The notes under the pieces are model-generated. The model saw only the letters and a list, made by a program, of their open reading frames with translations. It ran no database searches and was not told the origin of the DNA. This document shows positions 51,881 to 60,769 of a stretch of 64,000 bases of DNA, piece after piece. The stretch covers positions 186,001-250,000 of the forward strand of contig JADJMO010000001.1 in the NCBI GenBank assembly GCA_016709545.1, given 5' to 3'. Origin of the DNA: Myxococcales bacterium (lineage in GTDB: Bacteria > Myxococcota_A > Polyangia > Polyangiales > JADJMO01). The translations under genes were made by a program, and so were the position numbers. Within the stretch, counting starts at the first letter, position 1, and each line of letters starts with the position of its first letter.

Positions 51881-52894
51881 TCAATCCGGAGGATACGAAG
51901 CCCTACCGTGGAGGTCGAGGAGGTCGACGGTCGGGCCCGCGCGGACCGTGATCTTCCGTGAGCGGCGGAGGTCGCCGTCGAGCACCCAGGGGCCCCCCTC
52001 GGCTCCGAAGTCCACGGTGAGCGCGCCGACCAGGCCGTCGAAGTGGGCCTCGTCGTCGCCGGCGATCGGTACCCCGCGGAGCACCCGGAACATGCGCGGT
52101 CCGAGCGCGCGGGGTAACAGCCCGCTCACCACGACGTGCGGCCGGGTCGGGTCTTCGCCGCCGCGGTGGGTGACCTGCATGCCGAGCCCGAGATCGCGCA
52201 GCACCGAGGCGACGATGAGGCTCGAGGCGCCGAAGGGCAGCACACGCCCGTCGACGGCGACCTCGCACGCGAGCGGCGAGAGCACGCGCTCGGCGAGCGG
52301 TCCCGACACGAACGACTCGAGGAACACCCGCGCGACGATGCGCGCCGCCGCGAGGTTGCCGCCCCCCGACGACGGCCCCGTGGCCTCGGCGGCGCCCGAC
52401 GCGAGCGCCGCCGCCGCGCCCTGATCGTAGAGCTCGAAGAACGACGCGACGAGCCCGCTGCCGACGATGAAGCCGAGCGCGTGCCCGTGGTCGTGCTCGA
52501 TCGAGAGGGTCGGCGTGCGCTGGATCCGACGTCGGGCGTGCGCCGCGTGCAGCATCCGCGAGAGCCCGGCGATCGGATCGCGGCCCGCGTCGACCCCGAG
52601 GGACCGGGCGATCGTGCCGACGGTGCCCCCAGGAGCGAGGGCGACGGTGGGCAGGCGCCCGAGCACGCGATGGAGCGCGCTGATGCCCGCGCCGTACGTC
52701 CCGTCGCCGCCCGAGAGCACCACCACCTCCGCGTCGACGGAGCGGCGCGCGGCCGCCTCGAGCTCGCCGAGATCCCGCGTGACGTGCAGGACGGCCCGCC
52801 CTTCGACGAGCGCGCGCGCGGCCTCGAGCAGGTGTGGGGCCTCCCTCCACCTCCTGGCGAGCGCGTTGACGATGACGACCACCGGGGCGGGCAC
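51881..52894 (-). CDS. Diacylglycerol kinase catalytic-domain protein
   Basis: The protein is 337 aa. VVVIVNALARRWREAP starts the family's first strand; VVVLSGGDGTYGAGISALHR is the nucleotide-binding GGDGT motif, and VALAPGGTVGTIARSLGVD is the PxGTxN-like loop, with Val for the usual Asn-containing turn. A second domain includes FGASSLIVASVLRDLGLGMQ and ALTVDFGAEGGPWVLDGD, the DxE-D-G end motif. These enzymes phosphorylate diacylglycerol or sphingoid lipids. It is divergent from the HEAT-repeat lipoprotein (21-base gap). Confidence 0.82.
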   Translation of the reverse strand: MPAPVVVIVNALARRWREAPHLLEAARALVEGRAVLHVTRDLGELEAAARRSVDAEVVVLSGGDGTYGAGISALHRVLGRLPTVALAPGGTVGTIARSLGVDAGRDPIAGLSRMLHAAHARRRIQRTPTLSIEHDHGHALGFIVGSGLVASFFELYDQGAAAALASGAAEATGPSSGGGNLAAARIVARVFLESFVSGPLAERVLSPLACEVAVDGRVLPFGASSLIVASVLRDLGLGMQVTHRGGEDPTRPHVVVSGLLPRALGPRMFRVLRGVPIAGDDEAHFDGLVGALTVDFGAEGGPWVLDGDLRRSRKITVRAGPTVDLLDLHGRASYPPD

Positions 52895-52915
52895 GGCGCG
52901 CTACACTCGCGCGCG

Positions 52916-54226
52916 ATGGCCCTGTTCCGCAAGTCGATTTCCGCGTTGTTCGTCGTTGCTGCCCTCGTGGGCTGCTCGCCGTCCGCGGCCGTGAAGCACG
53001 CGCGCCTCGGCGACGTCCCCGGGCTCAAGCACTCCCTCGACGACGCGGCCGCCGCCGGCAAGCTCGACACCGCCGCGATGCGCGACGTGGGGCTCGCGCT
53101 GATCGAGCACGATCTGCAGCGCTTCAGCGGCGACGACGGCGCTCGCCGGGTCGACGCGCTCACGGCCTGCGCGCGCCCGCTCCGCAAGCTCCTGCAGCGC
53201 ACCGCCGAGGGCAACGACGCCGTCGCGGGCGCCGCGGCCTCGCTGCTGGTCGACCTGCACGTCGTCGACGTCGACGCGTTCCTCGACAAGAAGGACGACC
53301 CGAACGCTCGCTTCCGCGCGGCCGGCACGCGCGGGCTCGTCGGGAAGAAGCACGCCGATCTCCGGCTCGCGCGGCTCCACGACGACGACCGCCTCGTGCG
53401 CATCGCGGCGACCGAGGCCGCGGGCGACTCGGCGAGCGACGCCGACGTCGACGGGCTCCTCGTCGTCGCTCGCAAGGACCCGGACCCGGCCGTGCGCGCG
53501 AGCGCCGTGCGCGCCCTCGCTCACGCCGCGCCGCACGTCGCGTCGGACACGGCACGTGGTGCCCTGGTCGACGCGCTCCGCGATCTCTGGGTGGGCAACG
53601 ACGACGGCCTGCGCGCGTCGATCGCCCGCGCGTTCGCGAGCCCCGCGCTCTTGCCGGTCGGGGGGCGGCGCGAGCTCGAGGCGGCGCTCTCGCGCGAGGA
53701 GGGCCACGCGACGGTCGAGGCCGCGTCGGCGCTCATGGGCGCTGGCGGCGACGACGGCGCGCTGATCCTGGAGAAGCTCGCCAAGACGAGTGGCCTCGCG
53801 GTGAAGCTGCACGTGTTCCGCCTGCTCGATCCACAGCGCCCTTCGCACCTCGAGCTCCTGACCAAGGCGATGGCGCCCGCAGAGAAGGGCGCGGTCGACG
53901 ACGTCGCTGCGCGCACCCTGGCCGCGGAGATGCTGCTGCGCGTGCCCGCCGAGAAAGAGAAGGCGATCACCACCCTCGTGGGCCTGCTCACCCGCGAGGA
54001 CAAGCTCGGGAGCGAGGCCGCGCTCGCCCTCGCCGAGGTGGGCGACGCGCGGGCCCGCCCCCGTCTCGTCAAGGACCTCGGGGTGCCCTCGTTCCTGCGT
54101 TACCGCGCCGCGTCGGCGCTGGTGCGCCTGGGGTTCGCGGCCGAGGTGCGGGTCCTCTACGCCACGGAAGACCTGGAAGTCCGCGACAGCGCGGCGTGCG
54201 CCGTCCTCGCCGCGCCGCAGGGCTGA
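52916..54226 (+). CDS. HEAT-repeat lipoprotein
   Basis: The protein is 436 aa. Signal peptide LFRKSISALFVVAALVGCSP has lipobox LVGC (Cys20). The mature part consists of helical HEAT-like repeats (DDDRLVRIAATEAAGDSASD, DPDPAVRASAVRALAHAAPH, EKAITTLVGLLTREDKLGSE and similar). Such repeats bind proteins or sense assembly states. It faces outward from the inner or outer membrane by its lipid anchor. Partner unknown. Confidence 0.75.
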   Translation: MALFRKSISALFVVAALVGCSPSAAVKHARLGDVPGLKHSLDDAAAAGKLDTAAMRDVGLALIEHDLQRFSGDDGARRVDALTACARPLRKLLQRTAEGNDAVAGAAASLLVDLHVVDVDAFLDKKDDPNARFRAAGTRGLVGKKHADLRLARLHDDDRLVRIAATEAAGDSASDADVDGLLVVARKDPDPAVRASAVRALAHAAPHVASDTARGALVDALRDLWVGNDDGLRASIARAFASPALLPVGGRRELEAALSREEGHATVEAASALMGAGGDDGALILEKLAKTSGLAVKLHVFRLLDPQRPSHLELLTKAMAPAEKGAVDDVAARTLAAEMLLRVPAEKEKAITTLVGLLTREDKLGSEAALALAEVGDARARPRLVKDLGVPSFLRYRAASALVRLGFAAEVRVLYATEDLEVRDSAACAVLAAPQG

Positions 54227-54270
54227 CCGCGACAACGGATCCCGTGCGGTCGAAGTCTGGGCGAGGGGGC

Positions 54271-54300
54271 TTGACGGAATCGGGGTCCCTTCCGTAGACA
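54271..54300 (+). promoter_or_regulatory. Putative sigma70-like promoter, near-leaderless
   Basis: TTGACG (54271-54276), an 18-base gap and TAGACA (54295-54300). The likely start of transcription, about 54307, is only three bases from the ATG of the TatT gene, so the mRNA would have almost no leader. Confidence 0.45.
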
Positions 54301-54309
54301 CGGGACACC

Positions 54310-55302
54310 ATGAAGCTCCGCCGTCTCGCCCAGGGTCTCGTGTTCGCCCTCGCCGCCAGCGCCTCCCTCGGCTCGACGGGGTGCATCAAGAAGATCCTCG
54401 CGAAGGGCCAGATCAAGTCGACCCGCGAGGGCTCGGCGGCCATGCAGACCACGGCCGACTACGAGACGGCGCGCATCGCGGCCTCGGCGGGCGTCGCCCA
54501 GTTCGAGGGCATGCACCTGCTCGTGCCCGACGACGAGAACGCCTACTACCTGCTCATCCGCGGCTATGCCTCGCTCGCCTTCGCGTTCGTCGAGGACGAC
54601 ATGGAGCTCGCGCTCCTGGCCGGCAAGGACGAGGAGGTCGCCTACCACCGCGCGCGCGCCAAGAGCATGTACACCCGCGCGATCGGGTACGGCATCGAGT
54701 TCCTCGAGTCCAAGCACGAGGGCCTGAACGCGGCGATCAAGAGCGGCAACGAGAAGGACATCCAGGAGTACGTCCAGAAGTTCAAGGACAAGGAGGACGC
54801 CGACTTCCTCTTCTGGATCGGCCAGGCCTGGATGGCCCGCACCAACGTCGACAAGGCCGACATCGGCGGCGTCGGCCAGGTGTTCATCGGCCGCACCATG
54901 ATCGAGCGCGCCGTCGAGCTCAACGAGGCGGTCGAGCGCGGCTCGGCGTGGGTGCTGCTCGCGAGCTACTACGCGCGCACCGGCGCCAACACCATCGGCG
55001 AGGAGTCGTTCGCCAAGAGCAAGCAGCTCTTCGAGAAGGCGGCGTCGGTCAACGAGGGCAAGGTCCTGCTCGGCAAGGTGCAGATGGCCCGCACCTACGC
55101 CTGCCGCATGAAGGACGACTCGCCCGGCCGCAAGGAGTCGTTCGCCCTCTACAAGAAGCTCCTCGAGGAGGTCCTCGCCGCCGAGGACCCGCTCCCCGAG
55201 GCGCGCCTCACCAACGCCATCGCCAAGCGCAAGGCCCGCCGCTACCTCTCCCAGAAGTGGATCGAAGAGGTGGCCCGTGAGGACTGCGGTTGGGAGCTCT
55301 AG
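54310..55302 (+). CDS. TatT-like lipoprotein of TRAP transporters
   Basis: The protein is 330 aa. Signal peptide with lipobox STGC (GSTGCIKKILAKGQIKSTRE). The mature part is helical with repeats (ASAGVAQFEGMHLLVPDDEN, EDADFLFWIGQAWMARTNVD, GKVLLGKVQMARTYACRMKD), consistent with TPR-like TatT (T component) proteins, which sit with the TRAP substrate-binding protein in the periplasm. It is the first gene of a same-strand TRAP cluster that continues with DctP, DctQ and DctM. Start supported by the ATG after the promoter. Confidence 0.82.
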   Translation: MKLRRLAQGLVFALAASASLGSTGCIKKILAKGQIKSTREGSAAMQTTADYETARIAASAGVAQFEGMHLLVPDDENAYYLLIRGYASLAFAFVEDDMELALLAGKDEEVAYHRARAKSMYTRAIGYGIEFLESKHEGLNAAIKSGNEKDIQEYVQKFKDKEDADFLFWIGQAWMARTNVDKADIGGVGQVFIGRTMIERAVELNEAVERGSAWVLLASYYARTGANTIGEESFAKSKQLFEKAASVNEGKVLLGKVQMARTYACRMKDDSPGRKESFALYKKLLEEVLAAEDPLPEARLTNAIAKRKARRYLSQKWIEEVAREDCGWEL

Positions 55303-55407
55303 CCCCTACGGCGGTTCACACCTCCCGTCTCGATCAGTGAATTGCCGCGGAGTTCGGCCGTCCCTGCTCAGCGCCGCTCCGGCGCGCCCTTTGCTCGGAG
55401 GTTCTGC

Positions 55408-55869
55408 ATGACCCGCCTTCTCCCCCTCCTCGCCGTCGCTTCGCTCGGTCTCGCCACCCAGGGCTGCATCATCGTCACCGACGACACCCCGTCCTGCACG
55501 ACCGAGGTGAAGAACAGCACGATCACCCTCAGCAAGACCGCGACGGGGATCAACCTCGCCGACGTCGTCTCGGTGCAGGCGTGCGATGGGGACTATTGCG
55601 CGGCCACGAGCGCGCCGGATGGCGCCGGCAACCGCACCTTCGGCATCGCGAGCGACGGTAACTACCCCCGTGGTCAGCTGCGGCTCACCGACCTGGGTGC
55701 AGGCCAGGTCGGCGTCAACGCCACCTTCCAGATGTACGAGCGTGGTGGCTACAGCTCGCTGACGGTCAAGCTCCAGACCAGCTCCGGACTCGTCCGTATC
55801 GTCGCCGGCACCATCAACTGGAACTACGACGGCTGCCACTACTACCCGACGTCCACCATCGCCTCCTGA
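55408..55869 (+). CDS. Small lipoprotein in the TRAP cluster
   Basis: The protein is 153 aa from the ATG at 55408, with CGGAGG upstream. Signal peptide TRLLPLLAVASLGLATQGCI has lipobox TQGC (Cys20). The mature part is a small beta-rich domain with four more Cys (TPSCTTEV, VQACDGDYCAAT, YDGCHYYPTS) and repeated strands (GQLRLTDLGAGQVGVNATFQ, SSLTVKLQTSSGLVRIVAGT). No family is recognised. Its place between tatT and dctP suggests a role in the transporter. Confidence 0.65.
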   Translation: MTRLLPLLAVASLGLATQGCIIVTDDTPSCTTEVKNSTITLSKTATGINLADVVSVQACDGDYCAATSAPDGAGNRTFGIASDGNYPRGQLRLTDLGAGQVGVNATFQMYERGGYSSLTVKLQTSSGLVRIVAGTINWNYDGCHYYPTSTIAS

Positions 55870-56052
55870 CGCGTCGCGTTGCGTTCCTGGTGTGGCAGAA
55901 CCCCTGACGAAGAGTATCCTCCCCGCGACTTGAACAAGGCGACCCGATCCCCCGTCTACTCCTCGAGCCTCCTGATGGCCGAGAAGGCAAGCGGGGGAGC
56001 GCGGGTGTCCGCAGCTCAGGTTTTCCGAAACTGGGATGGAGGGTGCAAGGTG

Positions 56053-57066
56053 ATGGTTCGCAAAGCAGTCCTGGGTGCGTTCGTGGCTGGTGTCGTCGTC
56101 GCCTCCGCGGGCAGCGCAGAGGCCGACACCAAGCTCAAGGTCGGCACGGCTGCGGCCCCCGACTCGCCGTGGGGTCAGGTCTTCAAGACCTGGAAGAAGG
56201 CCGTCGAGACGAAGACCAACAGCGAGGTCTCGTTCGACTTCTTCTTCAACAGCACCCAGGGCACCGAAGCCACGATGATCGACAAGATGAAGGCGGGCCA
56301 GCTCGACGGCGCCGCGGTCACCTCGGTCGGTCTCGGAAAGATCGACAAGCGCCTCCTCGCCATCCAGGTCCCCGGCCTCATCCGCTCGTGGAAGACGGTC
56401 GACGCGGTCCGCGCGGCGATCGCCCCCGAGTTCGAGAAGTACCTCTCCGAGAAGAAGATCGCGGTCGTCACCTTCGCCGACGTCGGCCAGGCGCACTTCC
56501 TCAGCAAGGGCTTCGAGGTGAAGAACCCCGACGACCTCAAGGGCAAGAACCCGTGGGTCTACTCGGAGGACCCGATCCTCAAGACCGTCTACGGCAAGAT
56601 CGGTGGCGTGAACCCGTTCCCGGCCGAGCTCATGAGCGTGCTGCCGAGCATCGACTCGGGCAAGATCAACTGCATGAGCGTGTCGGCCCTCGCCGCCGAG
56701 ATGCTCCAGTGGAACAGCAAGTTCGACAACGCCAACGACGAGGTCAACGGCATCGTCGTCGGCGGCCTCATCCTCAGCACCGACTCGCTCGACAAGCTCC
56801 CGGGCGACGGCAAGAAGCACGTGCTCGAGACGGGCAAGGCGATGGGCGAGTCGGCCACCGGCCTCAAGCAGCGCATCCGCAACGAGGACGCCGCCGCCTG
56901 GACCCGCTTCAAGGGCCGCACCGGCGTGAAGATCTACACCCCGACCAGCGACGACAAGGCCAAGTGGGCCACGGTGTTCAAGGCCTCGCGCGACGCGCTC
57001 AAGGCGGGCACCTTCGACGCAACCCTGGTCAACAAGATCGAGACCACGGCCAACGCCAACCAGTGA
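56053..57066 (+). CDS. dctP: TRAP transporter substrate-binding protein (DctP)
   Basis: The protein is 337 aa. Start ATG at 56053, after GGAGGG. Signal peptide VRKAVLGAFVAGVVVASAGS with cleavage after AEA. The mature protein has the DctP fold: KLKVGTAAAPDSPWGQVFKT, TKTNSEVSFDFFFNSTQGTE and KIAVVTFADVGQAHFLSKGF, then KNPWVYSEDPILKTVYGKIG. The usual conserved Arg that pairs with carboxylates is not obvious at the expected place; RIRNEDAAAWTRFKGRT lies near the end. It would bind a periplasmic substrate, probably an organic acid. Confidence 0.85.
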   Translation: MVRKAVLGAFVAGVVVASAGSAEADTKLKVGTAAAPDSPWGQVFKTWKKAVETKTNSEVSFDFFFNSTQGTEATMIDKMKAGQLDGAAVTSVGLGKIDKRLLAIQVPGLIRSWKTVDAVRAAIAPEFEKYLSEKKIAVVTFADVGQAHFLSKGFEVKNPDDLKGKNPWVYSEDPILKTVYGKIGGVNPFPAELMSVLPSIDSGKINCMSVSALAAEMLQWNSKFDNANDEVNGIVVGGLILSTDSLDKLPGDGKKHVLETGKAMGESATGLKQRIRNEDAAAWTRFKGRTGVKIYTPTSDDKAKWATVFKASRDALKAGTFDATLVNKIETTANANQ

Positions 57067-57096
57067 GCCTCTCCTGAGAGGGCCCTGAGAGGGCAG

Positions 57097-57133
57097 CGAG
57101 GGGTTTCCTCCGGGGAGCCCCTCGACGCTTTTT
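57097..57133 (+). terminator. Terminator between dctP and dctQ
   Basis: A 7-bp perfect stem (CGAGGGG at 57097-57103 with CCCCTCG at 57118-57124), then ACGC and a TTTTT run. It may cut most transcripts after dctP, allowing more binding protein than permease. Confidence 0.75.
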
Positions 57134-57211
57134 GTCGCACCCGGCTCCAACCAACGCCACCCGAGCAAATCTTCGGTTGGCTCCTGACAATCTGTTAGCC
57201 TCGGCCCTCGC

Positions 57212-58792
57212 ATGGAGTCCCCTCCGGCGGGCGAGGTTCCGCGAAAGAAGTGGGTAGAGCCGTTCGTCAAGGTCGATGCCTTGTGGACGAAGGTCGAGAT
57301 GTATCTCGTCCTCGCGCTCCTGATCGCGGCCATCCTCTACATGTCGGGGTGGGTGACGCTGAACGCGTTCCACACCAAGGGCGGCAAGCTCGCGCGCTTC
57401 CCGGGGATCATCGCGACCTTCGCGGGCGCGGTCACCCTCGTCACGTGGGTGCGCGCCAAGCCCCGCAAGGTGGCCAACCTGGTCGTCTCGATCGTCTTGC
57501 TCGTGTTCGGCGCCATCCTGCTCTCGGTCTCCAAGAAGGCCGACTACTTCGCCAACGTCGCGCGCTGGCTCGCCGACGCCTCGGTCATCAAGCAGGTCGG
57601 CACCCCACAGATCGTCTCGGCGCGCATGTTCACCATCTGGATCGCGCTCGTGGGGGCGTCGCTCGCCACCGGCGCCGGCCGCCAGATCAACATCGACGTC
57701 GTGATGCGGTTCATCGGGCCGCGCCCGCGACTGTTCGTCGCCATCTTCAGCTACGTCGCCACGGCGTTCACCTGCTTCGTCATCTCGTGGGGCTTCCTCG
57801 ACTACCTCGCGATCACGCGCTTCGGCGCCGGCAAGGAGCAGACGAAGACCGAGAAGGCGAAGATCATCGGCGAGGCCATCCAGCGCCACGGGTTCCTGCT
57901 GCGGCGTCAGCTCTCGATGGACGTGCGCTCGTTCGGCAAGGTCGTCCTCTCGGGCCAGCCGTTCGACAAGTGGTACACGGGCACCGAGTGGAACAAGGAG
58001 ATCAACGAGAACGGCTGGGCTAAGATGTACCCGCCGAAGGGCGCGGTCCCCGCCTACAAGCCGTGTCTGTCGCCGCAGGAGCTCGAGCAGCTCACCGCGC
58101 AGAACACCCAGTTCGTCGAGGGCTGGCGGCTGCAGGGCGTCTGCGACATCGGGGACGGCAACGGCACCCGGGCCCCGCTCATGACGGCGCCCGAGCCCGA
58201 CGACCGCACGCCGCTCGAGGCAGACCTCTCGCTGCTGTTCCCGTGGGGCTTCTTCGTCATCGGGTTGCGCTTCCTGCTCCGGGGCCTGCTCGCCATCGGC
58301 GGCGCGGTCAGCACGGATCCGAACGCGGCTCACGGCGCCGACGGCCCGGGTCACGGCGAAGACCCAGGCCCCGACGACGGCCCGCCCGCCGAGCCCAGCA
58401 ACGGGGTCGCGCACGAGGCGGTGAGCGCCGCTCAGCCCCCCGAGAAGGCGCCCCCCGAGAAGGCGCCCCCCGAGAAGGCGCCCGCCGAGAAGGCGCCCGT
58501 CGAGAAGGCGGTCCTGCCCTCCGAGGCCCCCACCGTCGCGGCCACGCCGGCGGCGAGCGTGCTCGGACCAGACGACCCGACCCGCGAGGAGCCGCGCAAG
58601 GCGCGCACGAGCTCGAGGCCCCCAGCCGAGGGCGTGCCCACCGCGCAGCGCCTCGAAGCGGCGCAGCAGGCGGCCGCGCAAGAAGAAGAGGAGCGCACCC
58701 TGGTCGGTGATCTCTCCGAGCTCGCCCGCGCCCAGGAGCTCCGCGAGGAGCAAGAGCGCAAGAAGGCCGAGAAGAAGGGAGGCGACAAGTGA
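57212..58792 (+). CDS. dctQ: TRAP transporter small permease (DctQ) with large insert and tail
   Basis: The protein is 526 aa, against about 160-200 for ordinary DctQ. Membrane segments: VEMYLVLALLIAAILYMSGW, then AGAVTLVTW, VANLVVSIVLLVFGAILL, IWIALVGASL and AIFSYVATAFTCFVISWGFL, and finally FPWGFFVIGLRFLLRGLLAI. Between the last two lies an insert of about 125 residues with two Cys (YKPCLSPQEL, QGVCDIGDG), likely in the periplasm. The tail holds repeated PPEKAPPEKAP units and a charged region. The stop overlaps the dctM start (GTGA). Confidence 0.8.
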   Translation: MESPPAGEVPRKKWVEPFVKVDALWTKVEMYLVLALLIAAILYMSGWVTLNAFHTKGGKLARFPGIIATFAGAVTLVTWVRAKPRKVANLVVSIVLLVFGAILLSVSKKADYFANVARWLADASVIKQVGTPQIVSARMFTIWIALVGASLATGAGRQINIDVVMRFIGPRPRLFVAIFSYVATAFTCFVISWGFLDYLAITRFGAGKEQTKTEKAKIIGEAIQRHGFLLRRQLSMDVRSFGKVVLSGQPFDKWYTGTEWNKEINENGWAKMYPPKGAVPAYKPCLSPQELEQLTAQNTQFVEGWRLQGVCDIGDGNGTRAPLMTAPEPDDRTPLEADLSLLFPWGFFVIGLRFLLRGLLAIGGAVSTDPNAAHGADGPGHGEDPGPDDGPPAEPSNGVAHEAVSAAQPPEKAPPEKAPPEKAPAEKAPVEKAVLPSEAPTVAATPAASVLGPDDPTREEPRKARTSSRPPAEGVPTAQRLEAAQQAAAQEEEERTLVGDLSELARAQELREEQERKKAEKKGGDK

Positions 58793-60702
58793 GCGCGCCC
58801 GTCTCTCGCCCGCCGACCACCACCACCCCGCAGCTCGGCCCGCTGCCGAAGGCCATCGCCGGCGCGGTGTTCGCCGCGCTGATCTACTTCGGCAAGACCG
58901 TCGGCCTGTTCATCGTCCTCGCCTTCATGGGCATGCCGCTGTTCGCCATCATGGGCGGCGGGGCGGCCTACGCGTGGGTGAAGATCGACGACCCGACGCG
59001 GCAGTTCGTGCGGTTCATCGCCGGCGACGTCCTCCAGGACAAGTTCGCGGGCTCCCCGATCCTCGTCACCATCCCGCTCTTCACCTTCGTCGGCTACCTG
59101 ATGGCCGAGTCGAAGACCCCGGAGCGCATCGTGCGCGCGAGCCGCGCGTTCTTCGGGTGGATGCCGGGCGGCCTCGCCGTCGTGTGCATCGTCGCGAGCG
59201 CGTTCTTCACCACGCTGACCGGCGCGAGCGGCGTGACCATCGTCGCCATCGGCGGCCTCCTCTACCCCGCGCTCCGCAAGCAGAACTACCCGGACAACTT
59301 CAGCCTCGGCCTCGTCACCGCGGGCGGCTCGCTCGGCCTCCTCTTGCCGCCGTCGCTGCCGATCCTCGTCTACTCGCTCGTCGCCGCCGTCCCCATCAAC
59401 GAGACCTTCAAGGCCGGCCTCCTGCCGGGCTTCCTCGTGATGGTCGTGCTCGCGTTGTACTCGGCGTACGTCGGCATCAAGGCCAAGCTCCCGACCACCA
59501 AGCCCAACCTCAAGGAGATGGGCGAGTCGCTGTGGGTGATCAAGTGGGAGCTCCTGGTCCCCGTCATCATCCTCGGCGGCCTCATCACTGGCTTCACCGG
59601 CCTCGACGAGAGCGCCGCGATCACCGCGCTCTACACGCTGGTCATCGAGGTCTGGGTCTACAAGGATCTCTCGCTCCGCAAGGATCTCCCCCGCATCGCC
59701 AAGAACAGCATGTCGCTGGCGGGCGCGGTCATCCTCATCCTCGCGATGGCGAACAGCCTGATGAACTACGTCGACTTCGTGCGCGTGCCGGAGCACCTGC
59801 TCCACTGGCTCGAGACGCACACGTCGCTCGACACCTCGTGGAAGTTCCTGCTCGGGCTCAACGTGTTCCTGCTGATCATCGGCATGCTCATGGACGGCTT
59901 CTCGGCCATCCTCGTGAGCGTCCCGCTCATCATCCCGATCGCGACCACGTTCCGGATGAACCCGTTCCACCTCGGGATGATCTTCCTGCTCAACCTCGAG
60001 ATCGCCTACGTGTGCCCGCCGCTCGGGCTCAACCTGTACATCTCGAGCTTCCGCTTCGAGCGCCCGGTGGTCTCGCTCTACAAGATCGTGCTTCCGTTCG
60101 TGGGGTTGCTCACCCTCTGCCTCGGCATCGTCACCTACGTGCCGCGCGTCTCCACGTTCCTGCTCGAGAAGCAGGTCGCCGAGGAGAACGGCAAGGACGA
60201 CAAGTCCATCGAGTCGTGCGAGCGACCCACGTTCGAGTACGACCGCCTGCAGTGCGTGCAGAGCGATCCGCTCAACCGCAAGCCGTGCGACGCGCGGAGC
60301 GAGCTGCGCCACTGCTTCGCGGCGCAGAACAACGACCTCGAGGACGCCGACTACAAGAACTACTGCGTCGACGCCTACGAGAAGACCTGCGTGAAGCGGT
60401 TCTGGAAGGACCCGTACGTCGACGCGGCGTGCGCCGGTGGCAAGCCGTGGAAGGACCGCTGGGTCGAGAACCGCGCCCGCTGCAACGCCAAGAACGGGAT
60501 CGTCCCGGCGCCGAGCGCGCCGCCGGCCGCCTCGGGCTCGGCCGCGCCGGGTGGCGAGGACGACGACCCGCTCCTCAAGGAGATGCTCGGCGGCAAACCC
60601 GCCGCGTCGGGCTCCGCCAAGCCGAGTGGCTCGGCAGCGCCCAGCGGCTCTGCAGCTCCCGGCGAGAACGAAGACCAGCTGCTCAAGGACATGCTGAAAT
60701 AG
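58789..60702 (+). CDS. dctM: TRAP transporter large permease (DctM) with Cys-rich C-terminal extension
   Basis: The protein is 637 aa. The first about 460 residues are the DctM membrane core (LVTIPLFTFVGYLMAESKTP, FFTTLTGASGVTIVAIGGLL, LGLLLPPSLPILVYSLVAAV, YVCPPLGLNLYISSFRFERP). The tail after the last helix is unusual. It has eight Cys (SCERPT, LQCVQS, KPCDAR, RHCFAA, NYCVDA, KTCVKR, AACAGG, ARCNAK), then Ser/Ala/Pro repeats and two copies of an LLK(E/D)ML motif (PLLKEMLGG and QLLKDMLK). The GTG start overlaps dctQ. Standard DctM proteins end near residue 430. Confidence 0.82.
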   Translation: MSAPVSRPPTTTTPQLGPLPKAIAGAVFAALIYFGKTVGLFIVLAFMGMPLFAIMGGGAAYAWVKIDDPTRQFVRFIAGDVLQDKFAGSPILVTIPLFTFVGYLMAESKTPERIVRASRAFFGWMPGGLAVVCIVASAFFTTLTGASGVTIVAIGGLLYPALRKQNYPDNFSLGLVTAGGSLGLLLPPSLPILVYSLVAAVPINETFKAGLLPGFLVMVVLALYSAYVGIKAKLPTTKPNLKEMGESLWVIKWELLVPVIILGGLITGFTGLDESAAITALYTLVIEVWVYKDLSLRKDLPRIAKNSMSLAGAVILILAMANSLMNYVDFVRVPEHLLHWLETHTSLDTSWKFLLGLNVFLLIIGMLMDGFSAILVSVPLIIPIATTFRMNPFHLGMIFLLNLEIAYVCPPLGLNLYISSFRFERPVVSLYKIVLPFVGLLTLCLGIVTYVPRVSTFLLEKQVAEENGKDDKSIESCERPTFEYDRLQCVQSDPLNRKPCDARSELRHCFAAQNNDLEDADYKNYCVDAYEKTCVKRFWKDPYVDAACAGGKPWKDRWVENRARCNAKNGIVPAPSAPPAASGSAAPGGEDDDPLLKEMLGGKPAASGSAKPSGSAAPSGSAAPGENEDQLLKDMLK

Positions 60703-60725
60703 GCTCGTTCTGGGGCTCGGCCAAA

Positions 60726-60739
60726 CTGGTATTACCAAT
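60726..60739. promoter_or_regulatory. GntR-type operator-like palindrome, CTGGTATTACCAAT
   Basis: It lies 31 bases before the ATG at 60770. The TGGT-ATT-ACCA core matches the PdhR/FadR-type GntR half-site arrangement. No GntR gene is in the window, so the regulator, if any, is elsewhere. Confidence 0.4.
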
Positions 60740-60769
60740 TTTGCGTGCAGTGCGGTAGGCTTTCGCCCC

